From NCBI GenBank assembly GCA_965657135.1, contig CBFHNF010000005.1:62001-126000 (forward strand): 64,000 bases of DNA. The letters are read 5' to 3'. This DNA is from HIMB11 sp965657135 (GTDB taxonomy: Bacteria; Pseudomonadota; Alphaproteobacteria; Rhodobacterales; Rhodobacteraceae). How positions within the stretch are numbered: the stretch's first letter is position 1; each line of letters opens with the position of its first letter. Of the stretch, positions 1 to 8,908 are shown one piece after another. The notes beneath the pieces are model-generated. The model was given only the letters and a program-made list of their open reading frames with translations. It did not search any database and had not been told where the DNA came from. The position numbers were made by a program, and so were the translations under genes.

Positions 1-846
1 AAGCAAATTTTCCCACCCAATGCAGATGTCTCGATTTGGGACGTGATGGCGCAATGTGCCCTTTCACGCGATGATGAGGCCGAATTGAAACGATATACAG
101 AAGAATTGGGTTTGATCTATATTTCAACGCCATTTTCGCGTGCAGCGGCGGATTTTTTGGAAACCCTCGATGTTCCAGCTTATAAAATTGGATCTGGAGA
201 GGCGGATAATTTGCCTCTGATCCGTCACATCGCACGCAAGGGTAAACCAGTGATTATGTCCACGGGGATGCAGAGCATTGAAACAATTCGCGCAAGCGTT
301 CAGATATTGGAAGATGCTGGTATTGAATATGCGTTGTTGGAATGCACAAACCTTTATCCATCTCCACCTGAGATTGTCAGCCTCCAAGGTGTCACGGATT
401 TAAAAAACGCATTCCCAAATGCGGTTGTGGGATTTTCAGACCATTCAATTGGCCCCGAAATGGCACTAGCGTCTGTTGCGCTAGGTGCATCGGTTTTAGA
501 GCGCCACTATACCGATACCCGATATCGCAAGGGACCAGATATTATCAATTCTATGGACCCAGCCGAATTACGCTTTTTGATCGATCGATCACGCGAAATT
601 CACACCGCATTGATGAACCCAAAACAACGCACAGGCCCTGAAGAAGACGTTTACCGCTTTGCGCGTGCTTCGGTTGTTGCAGATGTTGACTTGCCCGCAG
701 GACACAAAATTTCTGAAAATGACATATGGGCGCGTCGCCCCGGATCTGGCGAAATCGCGGGATACGAATTTGACCAAGTCGTTGGAAAGACTTTGAGCGT
801 GGCTGTGACGCGAAATCAGCAGTTGAAGTGGTCAGATTTCAAATAG
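1..846 (+). CDS. Sialic acid synthase (NeuB/PseI/LegI family), 5' end outside window
   Basis: The reading frame is open from base 1, so the start lies before the window; 281 codons are visible. Family members condense phosphoenolpyruvate with an N-acetylated hexosamine to make nonulosonic acids for surface glycans. Visible are the barrel motifs KIGSGEADN and STGMQ, the metal-histidine motifs SDHS and LERHYT, and GPD just after. The last ~65 residues form a SAF (antifreeze-like) domain that caps the neighbouring active site in the dimer (RRPGSGEIAGYEF region). Whether the product is neuraminic, legionaminic or pseudaminic acid cannot be told from this part. The neighbours seen here are not glycan genes; the rest of a glycan cluster would lie upstream. 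Confidence 0.9.
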   Translation, partial: KQIFPPNADVSIWDVMAQCALSRDDEAELKRYTEELGLIYISTPFSRAAADFLETLDVPAYKIGSGEADNLPLIRHIARKGKPVIMSTGMQSIETIRASVQILEDAGIEYALLECTNLYPSPPEIVSLQGVTDLKNAFPNAVVGFSDHSIGPEMALASVALGASVLERHYTDTRYRKGPDIINSMDPAELRFLIDRSREIHTALMNPKQRTGPEEDVYRFARASVVADVDLPAGHKISENDIWARRPGSGEIAGYEFDQVVGKTLSVAVTRNQQLKWSDFK

Positions 847-855
847 GCGTTTCAA

Positions 856-1524
856 TCATCCACCCATGAATGCACGCATATGAAATTTTGCGTGTTCGAA
901 TGGGCGGCCTGCTTTGTCGGAGTAAGGGCACGCACGACGCGCCGCACAGCCGTTTGAGGGGCAACTTTGCGGTTCATTTTGCAGGAATGATTTGCATTTG
1001 GCGACGTCATATTCACTTTCATCTAAAGCGTTTGCAGGACAGGTTGTAATGCAAGGTTTAGAACAGTCTAAACAGGGCGAAGACACAAGGGGGCGGGGAT
1101 CAATAATTTTATGCTGGAACCCAATTGCCCCTCGAAATGAAACGAATAACCCAGTTTCGTGATCGACCAAAAATTGCACAGGGGAAACAAAAACCCGACC
1201 CGTGTTTAATGCCCATGTATAAAATGGATGATATGGTGGGCCGCCAAACGGATAAAATGCCGTGCCGCCATGCCTCTCTGTCAACTGACCGATAATTCGC
1301 TTTGACCATCGATCCATCGGATCAATCTTTTGATCGCGATATTCGCTGGATGCGCTGAAAATATTCCAAAATTCAGGTTCATCCGGCGACAGTAGGACAA
1401 GCGATTTCAATCCAGACAGGTTTTCATTGTTTGAAACATCACTTACCCCGCTGATGCGTAATCCATGTGCTTCACAGGCAACGGCGAGGTTTTCAAAAGT
1501 CACTTGCGTCGAAAGGGTAGCCAT
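856..1524 (-). CDS. 4Fe-4S double-cluster ferredoxin-type protein (QueG-like C-terminus)
   Basis: A 222-residue soluble protein. Near residue 151 there is a CxxCxxxCxxxCP cluster motif (CLDCSKPCITTCP), followed by a second cysteine group (CKSF...SCPSNGC...ACP), enough for two 4Fe-4S clusters. The cysteine-rich tail resembles the C-terminal ferredoxin part of epoxyqueuosine reductase, but the cobalamin-binding N-terminal part of QueG is not recognisable, so an electron-transfer role is inferred and the substrate is unknown. ATG at 1524 is preferred because GGTGGAG lies just upstream; an in-frame start at 1536 also exists. The 5' end overlaps the stop of the upstream sterol-desaturase gene by about 25 bases, suggesting translational coupling. 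Confidence 0.75.
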   Translation of the reverse strand: MATLSTQVTFENLAVACEAHGLRISGVSDVSNNENLSGLKSLVLLSPDEPEFWNIFSASSEYRDQKIDPMDRWSKRIIGQLTERHGGTAFYPFGGPPYHPFYTWALNTGRVFVSPVQFLVDHETGLFVSFRGAIGFQHKIIDPRPLVSSPCLDCSKPCITTCPANALDESEYDVAKCKSFLQNEPQSCPSNGCAARRACPYSDKAGRPFEHAKFHMRAFMGG

Positions 1525-2294
1525 AAACTCCACCAAAATTTATCTGTACGTCCATCTTGCCAATGCAATCCTATTGCCATTTGGTCGTGTCCTGAACGGG
1601 GGTTTTCGATATAGGTTCCAAATATTTTATCCCAAATCGACAAGGCGAAGCCATAATTTGAGTCATGCTCATCCCGATTTGTTGAATGGTGTATCCTGTG
1701 CATATCTGGCGTGACAATTATTGTACGTAATATGCTATCCAACCAACTTGGGATCGCAATGTTTGCATGATTAAACATGGCAAGCCCATTCAACAAGATT
1801 TCAAAGACGACAACTGCAACGGCGGCTGGCCCTAGAATATATACAGCCCCAATTTTCAGCAACATTGATAATAGAATTTCGACAGGATGAAATCGGATTG
1901 CAGTGGTGACATCCATTTCACGATCTGCGTGATGCACACGATGCAGCCGCCATAAAAAAGGGATTTTGTGCGTCACAACATGCTGTGCCCAAATCACAAA
2001 ATCTAAGACTAGGATTGAGATTAAGAATTCAACCGCAAATGGAAAATTTAGAACATTAAACACCCCTATCCCCATACGCGCGGCATCAACCGCCGCCCCA
2101 ACAGCGAGGAAGGGCAAAATAACCGCCATTAAACGCAGCGACAGTGTGTCGATTATCACAATGCCCCAATTTGTGATCCAACGTTTGCTACGATGAACGT
2201 CGCGTACGCGTCGCGGGCGCAGGTATTCCAAGGTTGATAAGAGTATAAACAGTCCAAGAAACACGGACAGTCGTATGATGGCTTCGTTTTCCAT
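1500..2294 (-). CDS. Sterol desaturase / fatty acid hydroxylase family membrane protein
   Basis: A 264-residue integral membrane protein with a hydrophobic N-terminus and several membrane segments. It carries the histidine box set of the di-iron fatty acid hydroxylase superfamily: HVVTH, then HRVHH, and later HRIHH. These histidines hold two irons that activate oxygen to hydroxylate or desaturate lipid chains. In bacteria the substrates are varied (carotenoids, ornithine lipids, sterol-like lipids) and cannot be told here. ATG at 2294 is preferred over a TTG at 2303. The 3' end overlaps the ferredoxin-type gene, which might supply electrons; that link is inference from overlap only. Confidence 0.82.
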   Translation of the reverse strand: MENEAIIRLSVFLGLFILLSTLEYLRPRRVRDVHRSKRWITNWGIVIIDTLSLRLMAVILPFLAVGAAVDAARMGIGVFNVLNFPFAVEFLISILVLDFVIWAQHVVTHKIPFLWRLHRVHHADREMDVTTAIRFHPVEILLSMLLKIGAVYILGPAAVAVVVFEILLNGLAMFNHANIAIPSWLDSILRTIIVTPDMHRIHHSTNRDEHDSNYGFALSIWDKIFGTYIENPRSGHDQMAIGLHWQDGRTDKFWWSLWLPFRRK

Positions 2295-2334
2295 GGTTAA
2301 CAACTAGTCGTCGCCATGTCTAAATCAACCGTGA

Positions 2335-3198
2335 TCACGCCAAACGGATGATCGAACCCGCACCGTGTTCTGTAAACAATTCCAACAGGCACGCATTTGG
2401 CGCGCGGCCATCCAGGATAACGACAGCTTTTACACCTGCTTCCAACGCGTTTAATGCTGTTTCTGTTTTTGGAATCATGCCACCAGCGATAACGCCAGTT
2501 GTCGTCATGTCCCGAATTTGATCAGAATTCATTTCGGTTAACACGTCGCCAGCTGCATTTTTGACACCGCTGACATCTGTTAACAGCAACAGACGATCGG
2601 CATTTAGCGCGCCTGCAATCGCGCCTGCAACAGTATCGCCATTGATATTGAACGTTTCACCATTACGGCCGGCTCCCAAGGGGGCAATCACAGGAATCAA
2701 GTCATTTTCAAATAAGGTACGGATGACATCTGGGTTAATTTCGCTTGGATTTCCGACTAAACCTAATTCAGGATCAGCAGGATCACACACGACAAGATTG
2801 GCGTCTTTTCCAGATAAGCCTACTGCGCGTCCACCTTGTTTATTGATGGCTTGCACGATCCGTTTGTTGACCGTTCCAGATAGCACCATTTCAACGACTT
2901 CCATCGTCGCGGCATCTGTCACACGTTTGCCGTTCACAAATTCGGATTTGATATCCAGTTTGTCCAATAGAGCATTGATCATTGGCCCACCACCATGAAC
3001 GATGACAGGGTTGATACCAACTTGACGCATCAGCACCACATCGCGTGCAAAACTGTCCATTGCTTCGTCACTTATCATTGCATGCCCTCCCAGTTTGATG
3101 ACGATGATGGCATCTGAATAACGTTGTAGGTAAGGCAGGGCTTGCGAAAGCGTGCGTGCAGTGGCGATCCAATCACGGTTCATATTTTGCTTCTTCAT
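2335..3198 (-). CDS. argB: Acetylglutamate kinase
   Basis: Phosphorylates N-acetyl-L-glutamate with ATP, the second step of arginine synthesis, in the cytosol. Visible family motifs are IKLGGHAM near the N-terminus (phosphate-binding lysine and glycines), VHGGGPMI (acetylglutamate pocket), the NINGDTVAG segment and ILDGR near the C-terminus. About 287 residues, the usual length. The start MKKQN at 3198 is chosen because GGAG stands about nine bases upstream; MNRDW at 3183 is an alternative. Next to engB as in other Rhodobacterales. The hexameric, arginine-inhibited form is expected in this lineage, but that is family knowledge and not read from the sequence. Confidence 0.96.
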   Translation of the reverse strand: MKKQNMNRDWIATARTLSQALPYLQRYSDAIIVIKLGGHAMISDEAMDSFARDVVLMRQVGINPVIVHGGGPMINALLDKLDIKSEFVNGKRVTDAATMEVVEMVLSGTVNKRIVQAINKQGGRAVGLSGKDANLVVCDPADPELGLVGNPSEINPDVIRTLFENDLIPVIAPLGAGRNGETFNINGDTVAGAIAGALNADRLLLLTDVSGVKNAAGDVLTEMNSDQIRDMTTTGVIAGGMIPKTETALNALEAGVKAVVILDGRAPNACLLELFTEHGAGSIIRLA

Positions 3199-3248
3199 TT
3201 TGGCGCGCTCCATATTCTGTTGGTTTGGCGCAATCTTTCTGGTTCAGA

Positions 3249-3902
3249 TTATTGAATATTTGCAATTGTTGAGCGCAATGTGTCAATCCCATCACCTTTT
3301 TCGGAGGATGTCACAATGATCTCTGGAAAAGCAGCTGGATGTTTAGAGAGAGCGCCACGCACTTGTTCAAGTATCTTTTCCATTTGATGATCTTTGATTT
3401 TATCGGCCTTGGTCATCACACATTGAAAAGTGACGGCAGATGAATCCAACAGCGATAATATTTCTTCATCAACTTTCTTTACACCATGCCGGCTGTCAAT
3501 AAGAACAAAAGCCCGCCGCAATGATTGCCGTCCGGAAAGATATTGTTTCAACAAACGTTGCCATTTTTCCACAACTGGCAGAGGCGCGTTTGCAAATCCA
3601 TACCCTGGCAGGTCGACCAAATAATGGCTTTCCTCGGTCGTGAAAAAATTGATTTCTTGTGTGCGACCTGGTGTGTTTGAGGCGCGTGCCAATCCTTTGC
3701 GTCCAGTTAATGCGTTTATCAAGCTGGATTTGCCAACGTTTGATCGCCCTGCAAAGCAAACTTCAATTCGATCTGCGGGGGGCAGGCCGGACATTGCGAC
3801 AACCCCTTTTAGAAAGTCACTACCGCGCGCAAACAAAAGGCGGCCCTTTTCGCGCGCAATGTCATCAGGTGTATCTGCCAATGGGAATGGAAGCTGCATC
3901 AT
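3249..3902 (-). CDS. engB: Ribosome biogenesis GTP-binding protein YihA/YsxC (EngB)
   Basis: A TrmE-Era-EngA family GTPase needed for late assembly of the large ribosomal subunit. G1 GRSNVGKS, G3 DLPGYG, G4 TKAD and a G5-like SSEKG are all present in order, along with the family-typical NTPGRTQ switch I segment. 217 residues, usual length. The start overlaps the stop of the MOSC gene (ATGATGA at 3897-3902), so the two are translationally coupled, inside the minus-strand run yidC-MOSC-engB-argB. Confidence 0.95.
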   Translation of the reverse strand: MMQLPFPLADTPDDIAREKGRLLFARGSDFLKGVVAMSGLPPADRIEVCFAGRSNVGKSSLINALTGRKGLARASNTPGRTQEINFFTTEESHYLVDLPGYGFANAPLPVVEKWQRLLKQYLSGRQSLRRAFVLIDSRHGVKKVDEEILSLLDSSAVTFQCVMTKADKIKDHQMEKILEQVRGALSKHPAAFPEIIVTSSEKGDGIDTLRSTIANIQ

Positions 3903-4642
3903 TTCACCTGCAATTCGTCGCCAAGTTTAATTCGTCCATCACACGCTGCAACCCCATACACAGTCATCTCTTGATGACCCCATGTATTTAATAAACCTAA
4001 AATATCGGCGTCTCGACGCCCTGTTTCTGGATTAGCAGTTGTCGCAAGACAGCGTGTCACGGGTTCTTTTATCTCAAATGTCACGTCGCCGATCTCAATG
4101 TTTTTGCCGATCCATTCGAATTCTTCCCAAGGGGCTGCACCATCAATCCAAATATTGCAGCGCCAACGCAGATGCGAGAGTGGCCTACCATGCTTTTGTT
4201 CGATTGCACGGTGCGTTGCCAAATTTCCAATCGAAATAGAAGGATAGTCTGTATCTGTCATTCCCATGTTTTGCGCGCGTACCAAACGTGCAGATTGCGC
4301 ACGGTTTTCTGGGACCATCCCGCGTGTCCATTCGATAAATTTAGAACCATCTTGGTCTGGGTCGAATGTTAGGTCGGGTTTCTCTGGATGAGACAACGTC
4401 ATTTGATGCGTAGCCTTGTCCCATTTTGCTTTTATCGCCATAAGCAAGGGAGCTTTAGCAGCGCGAGAAAAATTTGAACAAGACACCCATTTGGAACCAT
4501 CTGAATCTGATTGATCGTGGGCAACAGCCCATGTTCGATCCATCGGCAATGTCTGTCCTGCAAGTACCGAAACATGTTCCAGTGCTTCAACACCATGCGA
4601 TTTTATCGGATGGCGCCATATTTTAACGACCTTAATTATCAC
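3899..4642 (-). CDS. MOSC domain-containing protein
   Basis: A 247-residue protein with an N-terminal MOSC_N beta-barrel part (KIWRHPIKSHGVEAL) and a C-terminal MOSC domain. The segment PVTRCLATTANPETG holds the conserved cysteine of the MOSC fold, which in relatives handles persulfide sulfur or binds the molybdenum cofactor. Relatives include YcbX-type N-hydroxylated-base detoxifying proteins and molybdenum cofactor sulfurase C-termini. No 2Fe-2S ferredoxin domain is fused, unlike YcbX. The substrate is unknown. It sits between yidC (2-base gap) and engB (4-base overlap). Confidence 0.85.
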   Translation of the reverse strand: MIIKVVKIWRHPIKSHGVEALEHVSVLAGQTLPMDRTWAVAHDQSDSDGSKWVSCSNFSRAAKAPLLMAIKAKWDKATHQMTLSHPEKPDLTFDPDQDGSKFIEWTRGMVPENRAQSARLVRAQNMGMTDTDYPSISIGNLATHRAIEQKHGRPLSHLRWRCNIWIDGAAPWEEFEWIGKNIEIGDVTFEIKEPVTRCLATTANPETGRRDADILGLLNTWGHQEMTVYGVAACDGRIKLGDELQVK

Positions 4643-4644
4643 CT

Positions 4645-6432
4645 CTAATCAGCTTTCTTGCGCTGAAAGCTTTCGCGGATATTTCCGAACACATTAGGTT
4701 TGAAACCCTGCGAACGCATGATTAGATACTGCTGTGTAAAGGTGATCAGGTTGTTCGCAATCCAATAAATCACCAAGCCACTTGCAAATGACCCCAGCAT
4801 GAACATGAAAACCCATGGCATCCATGCAAAAATCATCGCTTGTGTCGGGTCTGTGGGGGCTGGGTTCAACTTTTGTTGCAGCCACATCGAAATACCCAAC
4901 AGGATTGGCAAAATGCCCAGTGCAACGAATGCAAAGATGCTTTCGGGCGAGGGTGTCGAATATGGCAACATTCCAAATAGGTTCCAAATGGAACTGGGGT
5001 CGGGGGCACTGAGATCTTTGATCCAGCCGAACCAAGGAGCGTGACGCAATTCGAGGGTTACGAAAATCACTTTGTAGAGCGAGAAGAAAATTGGAATTTG
5101 AACCAGAATTGGCAAACAACCGGCCGCTGGATTCACCTTTTTCTCTTGATACAGCTTCATAGTCATTTGCTGCATCTTTTGGCGATCATCGCCTGCCTGC
5201 TTTTTGATTTTCTCCATCTCTGGCTGCAGTTCTTTCATCTTTGCCATTGAGACGTAGGATTTATAAGCCAATGGGAACAGCAACGCCTTGATCAAGAGCG
5301 TCAATCCGATGATTGCCCAACCCATATTGCCGATCAATACATTCAACCAATGAAGAACAGCGAACATAGGTTTGGTAATAAAAAAGAACCAACCCCAATC
5401 GATGCTGTCCAAAAACCCTTCAATCCCTGCGTTTTCATAAGCGCGAATTGTTCCCCATTCCTTGGCACCTACGAATAGCTGGGTTGTGGCACCTGCAGCC
5501 GTCCCATTGGAAACCGTAATCGGCGCAAGGACGGCCTCAGTTTGGTAAATGTCCGACGCTTCAAAATACTTTACCGTAGAGCGGAAACCGTTGCCTTTTT
5601 GGGGCGCCAAAACAGACATCCAATAGTGGTCGGTAAATCCAATCCACCCACTGACTTCGACATCCTGACGATCTGCATGTGTGCCCTCGCGTGGATCAAT
5701 GTCATATCCTGAAACGTCGCCGTAGCCGTCCTCAGACAATTCGCCATCACTCATGCGCATAACGCCTTCATGCAATATGAAGAAGTTTTTTGCGTCCGAT
5801 GGTTCACCGTGGCGGCGCAGTAATCCATATGGACGCAACGTGACGTCCTGACCTGAAGTGTTTTCAACGCTTTGTTTGATTGTGAACAGGAAATCTTCAT
5901 CCACTGATACCTCGTGAATGAAATTCAGTCCCTGTCCATTATTCCACGTTAACGTAACGGGTGTACTCGGAGTCAGAATATCGGCGCCTTGGATGTCCCA
6001 AATCGTATCAGGTGTAGGCATCGCATCTGCATCTGCACCCGATAGAGCCATCCAACCGAAAGCGCTGTAAAACGCCTCTATCTCGCCCATCGGTTTTAGC
6101 ACGCGCACATTTTCGGCACCTTTGTCGAGGGATACTAAAAAGTCTCTAAGCTCGACAGTGTCTAGGCGCGCTCCGACAGTTGAAATCGATCCGTTTAGCC
6201 GAGGCGTGTTGACTGCGACCCGCGCGGCCTCAGCAGTTGTTGCGACTTGTTCTTGTGAAAGTGTTTTCGTCTCTTGATCTGCGCTTGGCAATTCAAGAGG
6301 CGTTGAGATGCCATTAGTCGCATCAGTTATTTGTTCTTCTGGAACGGGTGGCGGGAACAAAACGAACCATACGATCAGCACAAGCATGCTGAGAACAGAA
6401 GCAAGAATTAGGTTTTTGTTTTGATCATCCAT
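4645..6432 (-). CDS. yidC: Membrane protein insertase YidC
   Basis: Inserts and folds inner-membrane proteins, alone or with SecYEG. Start MDDQNKNLI at 6432 is chosen because the family begins this way, with a first membrane segment at about residues 8-28. A large periplasmic beta-rich domain follows (about residues 60-340), then the conserved five-segment core with the cytoplasmic hairpin (KMKELQPEMEKIKK, then QEKKVNPAAGCLP) and a lysine-rich tail. 595 residues, normal for a Gram-negative YidC. yidD, rnpA and rpmH lie about 1.8 kb upstream on the same strand, separated by ttcA and an EAL relic. Confidence 0.97.
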   Translation of the reverse strand: MDDQNKNLILASVLSMLVLIVWFVLFPPPVPEEQITDATNGISTPLELPSADQETKTLSQEQVATTAEAARVAVNTPRLNGSISTVGARLDTVELRDFLVSLDKGAENVRVLKPMGEIEAFYSAFGWMALSGADADAMPTPDTIWDIQGADILTPSTPVTLTWNNGQGLNFIHEVSVDEDFLFTIKQSVENTSGQDVTLRPYGLLRRHGEPSDAKNFFILHEGVMRMSDGELSEDGYGDVSGYDIDPREGTHADRQDVEVSGWIGFTDHYWMSVLAPQKGNGFRSTVKYFEASDIYQTEAVLAPITVSNGTAAGATTQLFVGAKEWGTIRAYENAGIEGFLDSIDWGWFFFITKPMFAVLHWLNVLIGNMGWAIIGLTLLIKALLFPLAYKSYVSMAKMKELQPEMEKIKKQAGDDRQKMQQMTMKLYQEKKVNPAAGCLPILVQIPIFFSLYKVIFVTLELRHAPWFGWIKDLSAPDPSSIWNLFGMLPYSTPSPESIFAFVALGILPILLGISMWLQQKLNPAPTDPTQAMIFAWMPWVFMFMLGSFASGLVIYWIANNLITFTQQYLIMRSQGFKPNVFGNIRESFQRKKAD

Positions 6433-6550
6433 TTTGGGCGCCACCTGTCGTGTCAATACTGAGGTGGGTTCAATAGGGATTGCCCAAAAAGGTCAAGGGG
6501 CAAGAGGGTTTTTTGACGTCTAACTGCATTGGAAAAGGTCAAAATGTACT

Positions 6551-6937
6551 CTAAACGGCGGCTTTGCGCCGTTGCTTTTTAAAATAGCCTTCCATCCACG
6601 AGACGACCTTTTCAGGAGCTAGGGGGTGCGCGATTGAATACCCCTGCAGGGCGTCAACGCCTAAATCAATCATGTGACATTGCTCACCGATGGTTTCGAC
6701 GCCTTCGGCAACAACTTCTAAATCAAGCTGTTGCGCCATTTGTATCATGGCAGAGGCCAGGCGTGAATGTGCAGGATCCTTATCGCATTTCGTGACAAAA
6801 CTGCGGTCAATTTTTATCCGATCTACCTTGAAATGTCTGATCGATGTGATAGAGGCGTGCCCAGTTCCAAAATCATCTAGGTCAATTTTGCACCCCATTT
6901 CGGATAATCGTTTTATGTTGCTGACACACACATTCAC
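6551..6937 (-). pseudogene. C-terminal remnant of an EAL-domain c-di-GMP phosphodiesterase
   Basis: A 128-codon frame that starts inside an EAL domain. It keeps the second half: LDDFGTG (metal-binding Asp pair and loop 6 region), KIDRSFV, VVAEGVET and the LQGYSIAHPL tail. The first half, including the name-giving EAL motif and the first metal ligands, is missing. The only start is a GTG at 6937, with an in-frame stop at 6953-6955, and ttcA ends at 6964, leaving no space for the rest. This is best read as a gene truncated by deletion. A full EAL or GGDEF-EAL gene probably stood between ttcA and yidC in an ancestor (inference). Confidence 0.85.
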
Positions 6938-6963
6938 GGTGGGGCGAGAATGCTAAAGGGTGC

Positions 6964-7833
6964 TTAACAAAGGCGGGGAATGTCTTCTGGATTTACGTCA
7001 AATTTTTCTGAATCTCGCAATAATCCGGCGAAATCAAATAATTTTGGATCAACCAGATGTGAGGGACGCACATTCATCAACGCACGAAACATAACTTGTC
7101 GTCGCCCGGGGGAATTTTTTTCCCATTGGTCCAAAATTTGTTTCACTTGTTGGCGTTGCAGGCCATCTTGGGATCCACACAAATCGCAGGGAATGATCGG
7201 ATACTGCATTGCACGCGCAAAGCTATAGCAGTCTTTCTCAGCAACAAAAGCAAGTGGACGATACAGGAACAAATCACCTTCTTCATTCACCAGTTTGGGG
7301 GGCATCGTTGCCAATCGTCCACCATGAAACAAGTTCATGAAAAACGTTTCCAACATGTCATCCCGATGATGTCCCAGTACAACTGCCGAACAGCCTTCTT
7401 CGCGGGCTATACGATAGAGATGGCCGCGTCGCAAACGCGAACATAATGCACAAAACGTACGTCCTTCAGGGACTTTATCCATGACAATGGAATAAGTATC
7501 TTGGTATTCGATGCGATGGGGTACGCCCATTTTTTCCAAAAATTCGGGCAAGACCGTTGCGGGAAACCCTGGTTGGCCCTGATCCAAATTACATGCTAAA
7601 ATTTCCACCGGTAACAGGCCACGCCATTTCAGCTCATATAGAACTGCCAATAGGGTATAGCTGTCCTTGCCCCCTGACAAACATACCAGCCAGCGCGCGT
7701 CGCGCTCAATCATACCGAATTGTTCGATTGCCTCGCGCACATTCCGTACGATGCGTTTGCGAAGTTTTTTAAACTCGGTCGTTGAAGGCGCGCCTGCAAA
7801 GAGCGGATGGATATCATCAAGGTCATCTAACAT
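6964..7833 (-). CDS. ttcA: tRNA 2-thiocytidine(32) synthetase TtcA
   Basis: Puts sulfur on cytidine 32 of certain tRNAs, using ATP and a 4Fe-4S cluster. The PP-loop motif SGGKDS is near residue 50. The three cluster cysteines are visible: CALC in the middle and CDLC further on (first cysteine of that pair being the family's third ligand). The HHRDDMLETFFMN segment is also typical. 289 residues, usual length. Several cognate substrates exist in general (tRNA-Arg among them); the window itself encodes tRNA-Arg(ACG). Confidence 0.95.
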   Translation of the reverse strand: MLDDLDDIHPLFAGAPSTTEFKKLRKRIVRNVREAIEQFGMIERDARWLVCLSGGKDSYTLLAVLYELKWRGLLPVEILACNLDQGQPGFPATVLPEFLEKMGVPHRIEYQDTYSIVMDKVPEGRTFCALCSRLRRGHLYRIAREEGCSAVVLGHHRDDMLETFFMNLFHGGRLATMPPKLVNEEGDLFLYRPLAFVAEKDCYSFARAMQYPIIPCDLCGSQDGLQRQQVKQILDQWEKNSPGRRQVMFRALMNVRPSHLVDPKLFDFAGLLRDSEKFDVNPEDIPRLC

Positions 7834-8232
7834 ACCGTCGATTTACTGAATTGTTATCCCGTTAACAAGGATAGAACTGTCTGTGAGTGCCTGAAATTGG
7901 TATCGCAATTTTATTTTATTGGGAGATTTAAGGCATGGATTCCATTTAATGGGGGCCCATGACGTTTTAGAGGACTTTGATGATGTGGATGATACGACAT
8001 CACTTGCACAAAAAAGTTGGTTTGTAAGTCAAGTGACGTTGGTGGGTGGGGATGCGTCGGTTGGTTCGTAGGCACCGAATTACCCCAAATCTTCAACTTT
8101 GTATCATCACTGCTCGCGTCTGATGAATGATCATAGTTCGTTTGAAAATGCTTTTTCCGTTTCTGCGGTGAAATTAAGCGCGCTGCCCTCTCGACGCGGA
8201 GTCGCACCGCACAGGCGGACCTGCCTTGTGGG
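7834..8232. other. 399-base intergenic region with a GC-rich hairpin-forming block
   Basis: No gene is supported between ttcA and yidD. Most of the stretch is AT-rich, but about 8171-8228, directly after the yidD stop, is strongly GC-rich. On the minus strand this block can form two short hairpins: CACAAGGC...GCCTGTG with one bulge, and CGAC...GTCG. It could be a structured 3' UTR, a processed small RNA or a decayed gene end. The overlapping minus ORF 7911-8324 has a low-complexity His/Pro-rich sequence and runs into yidD, so it is not called. Confidence 0.4.
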
Positions 8233-8466
8233 TTAGTCTTTCTTTTTGGTGGGGACTGGATCGTATCCGCATCCTCCGCATGGATTGCAGCGTAGAATGC
8301 GCAGTGCGGCATAGTATCCACCAACGATACCCCCGTGTTCTTTTAGGGCATCAAGCGCATATTGACTGCAAGTGGGTTGATAGCGACAATTGTAACCAAC
8401 CCAAGGTGAAAATATAAGACGATATGCTCTAACAGGTAGCGCCAAAATATAAGCCAGCGATGTCAT
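8233..8466 (-). CDS. yidD: Membrane protein insertion efficiency factor YidD
   Basis: A 77-residue membrane-associated protein that assists YidC-dependent insertion. It has the family cysteine motif NCRYQPTCSQYA, an amphipathic N-terminus (MTSLAYILALPVRAYRL) and NPCGGCGYDPVP at the end. ATG at 8466 is chosen because it gives the usual N-terminus and an ATGA overlap with the rnpA stop; an in-frame start at 8499 would overlap rnpA by 37 bases. It lies in the order rpmH-rnpA-yidD. Confidence 0.95.
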   Translation of the reverse strand: MTSLAYILALPVRAYRLIFSPWVGYNCRYQPTCSQYALDALKEHGGIVGGYYAALRILRCNPCGGCGYDPVPTKKKD

Positions 8467-8858
8467 TGCGACGACTCTGATCGCAGTTTGTTCAGACACT
8501 CTGTTAAATCAGAAATTATGCGTTCAAATGGCATGTGCGCGGTTGTATCGTGCTTTCCAATCAGCACATAATCACATCCCGTTTCACCGTAAGTCGCGAG
8601 GACCGTTTGTGCGGCGGAACGCAAACGACGTTTGGCGCGATTGCGCAGCACTGCATTGCCGACTTTTTTAGAACAAGTGAAACCAACACGGATGCCAAAT
8701 GTGTCCGAACGACTGAATTTTTGCACGATCACAGTTTTAGAATGTTGGCGCTGTCCGCGCGCTGCGCGCAGAAAGTCGGCGCGCTTGTCTAGGATTCTGA
8801 CCCCAGAAACAGAAAAAGACACCGCTTCTTGGGTTTCTGTGTGCTGCCTGTGTGACAT
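8463..8858 (-). CDS. rnpA: Ribonuclease P protein component
   Basis: Protein cofactor of RNase P, which matures tRNA 5' ends. The central segment FTCSKKVGNAVLRNRAKRR is the diagnostic RNR motif that contacts the RNA subunit. 131 residues. ATG at 8858 is chosen because AGGGGAG stands about eight bases upstream; a GTG six bases earlier is the alternative. It lies between rpmH and yidD and probably shares the rpmH promoter at 9109-9137. Confidence 0.96.
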   Translation of the reverse strand: MSHRQHTETQEAVSFSVSGVRILDKRADFLRAARGQRQHSKTVIVQKFSRSDTFGIRVGFTCSKKVGNAVLRNRAKRRLRSAAQTVLATYGETGCDYVLIGKHDTTAHMPFERIISDLTECLNKLRSESSQ

Positions 8859-8908
8859 GCTCACTCCCCTATCTGCGGTGCCTAAAATTTGTGCCTGGCG
8901 GCGCGTGT

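Noticed and set aside
6554..6580. AACGGCG/CGCCGTT stem followed by GCTTTTT as a terminator
   Set aside because: The T-run is on plus, while yidC, the EAL relic and ttcA are all on minus; no plus transcript is known to need it. Left as a chance or antisense element.
7911..8324. Minus ORF of 137 codons between ttcA and yidD
   Set aside because: It overlaps the end of yidD in another frame, is rich in His/Pro/Gln and shows no family pattern.
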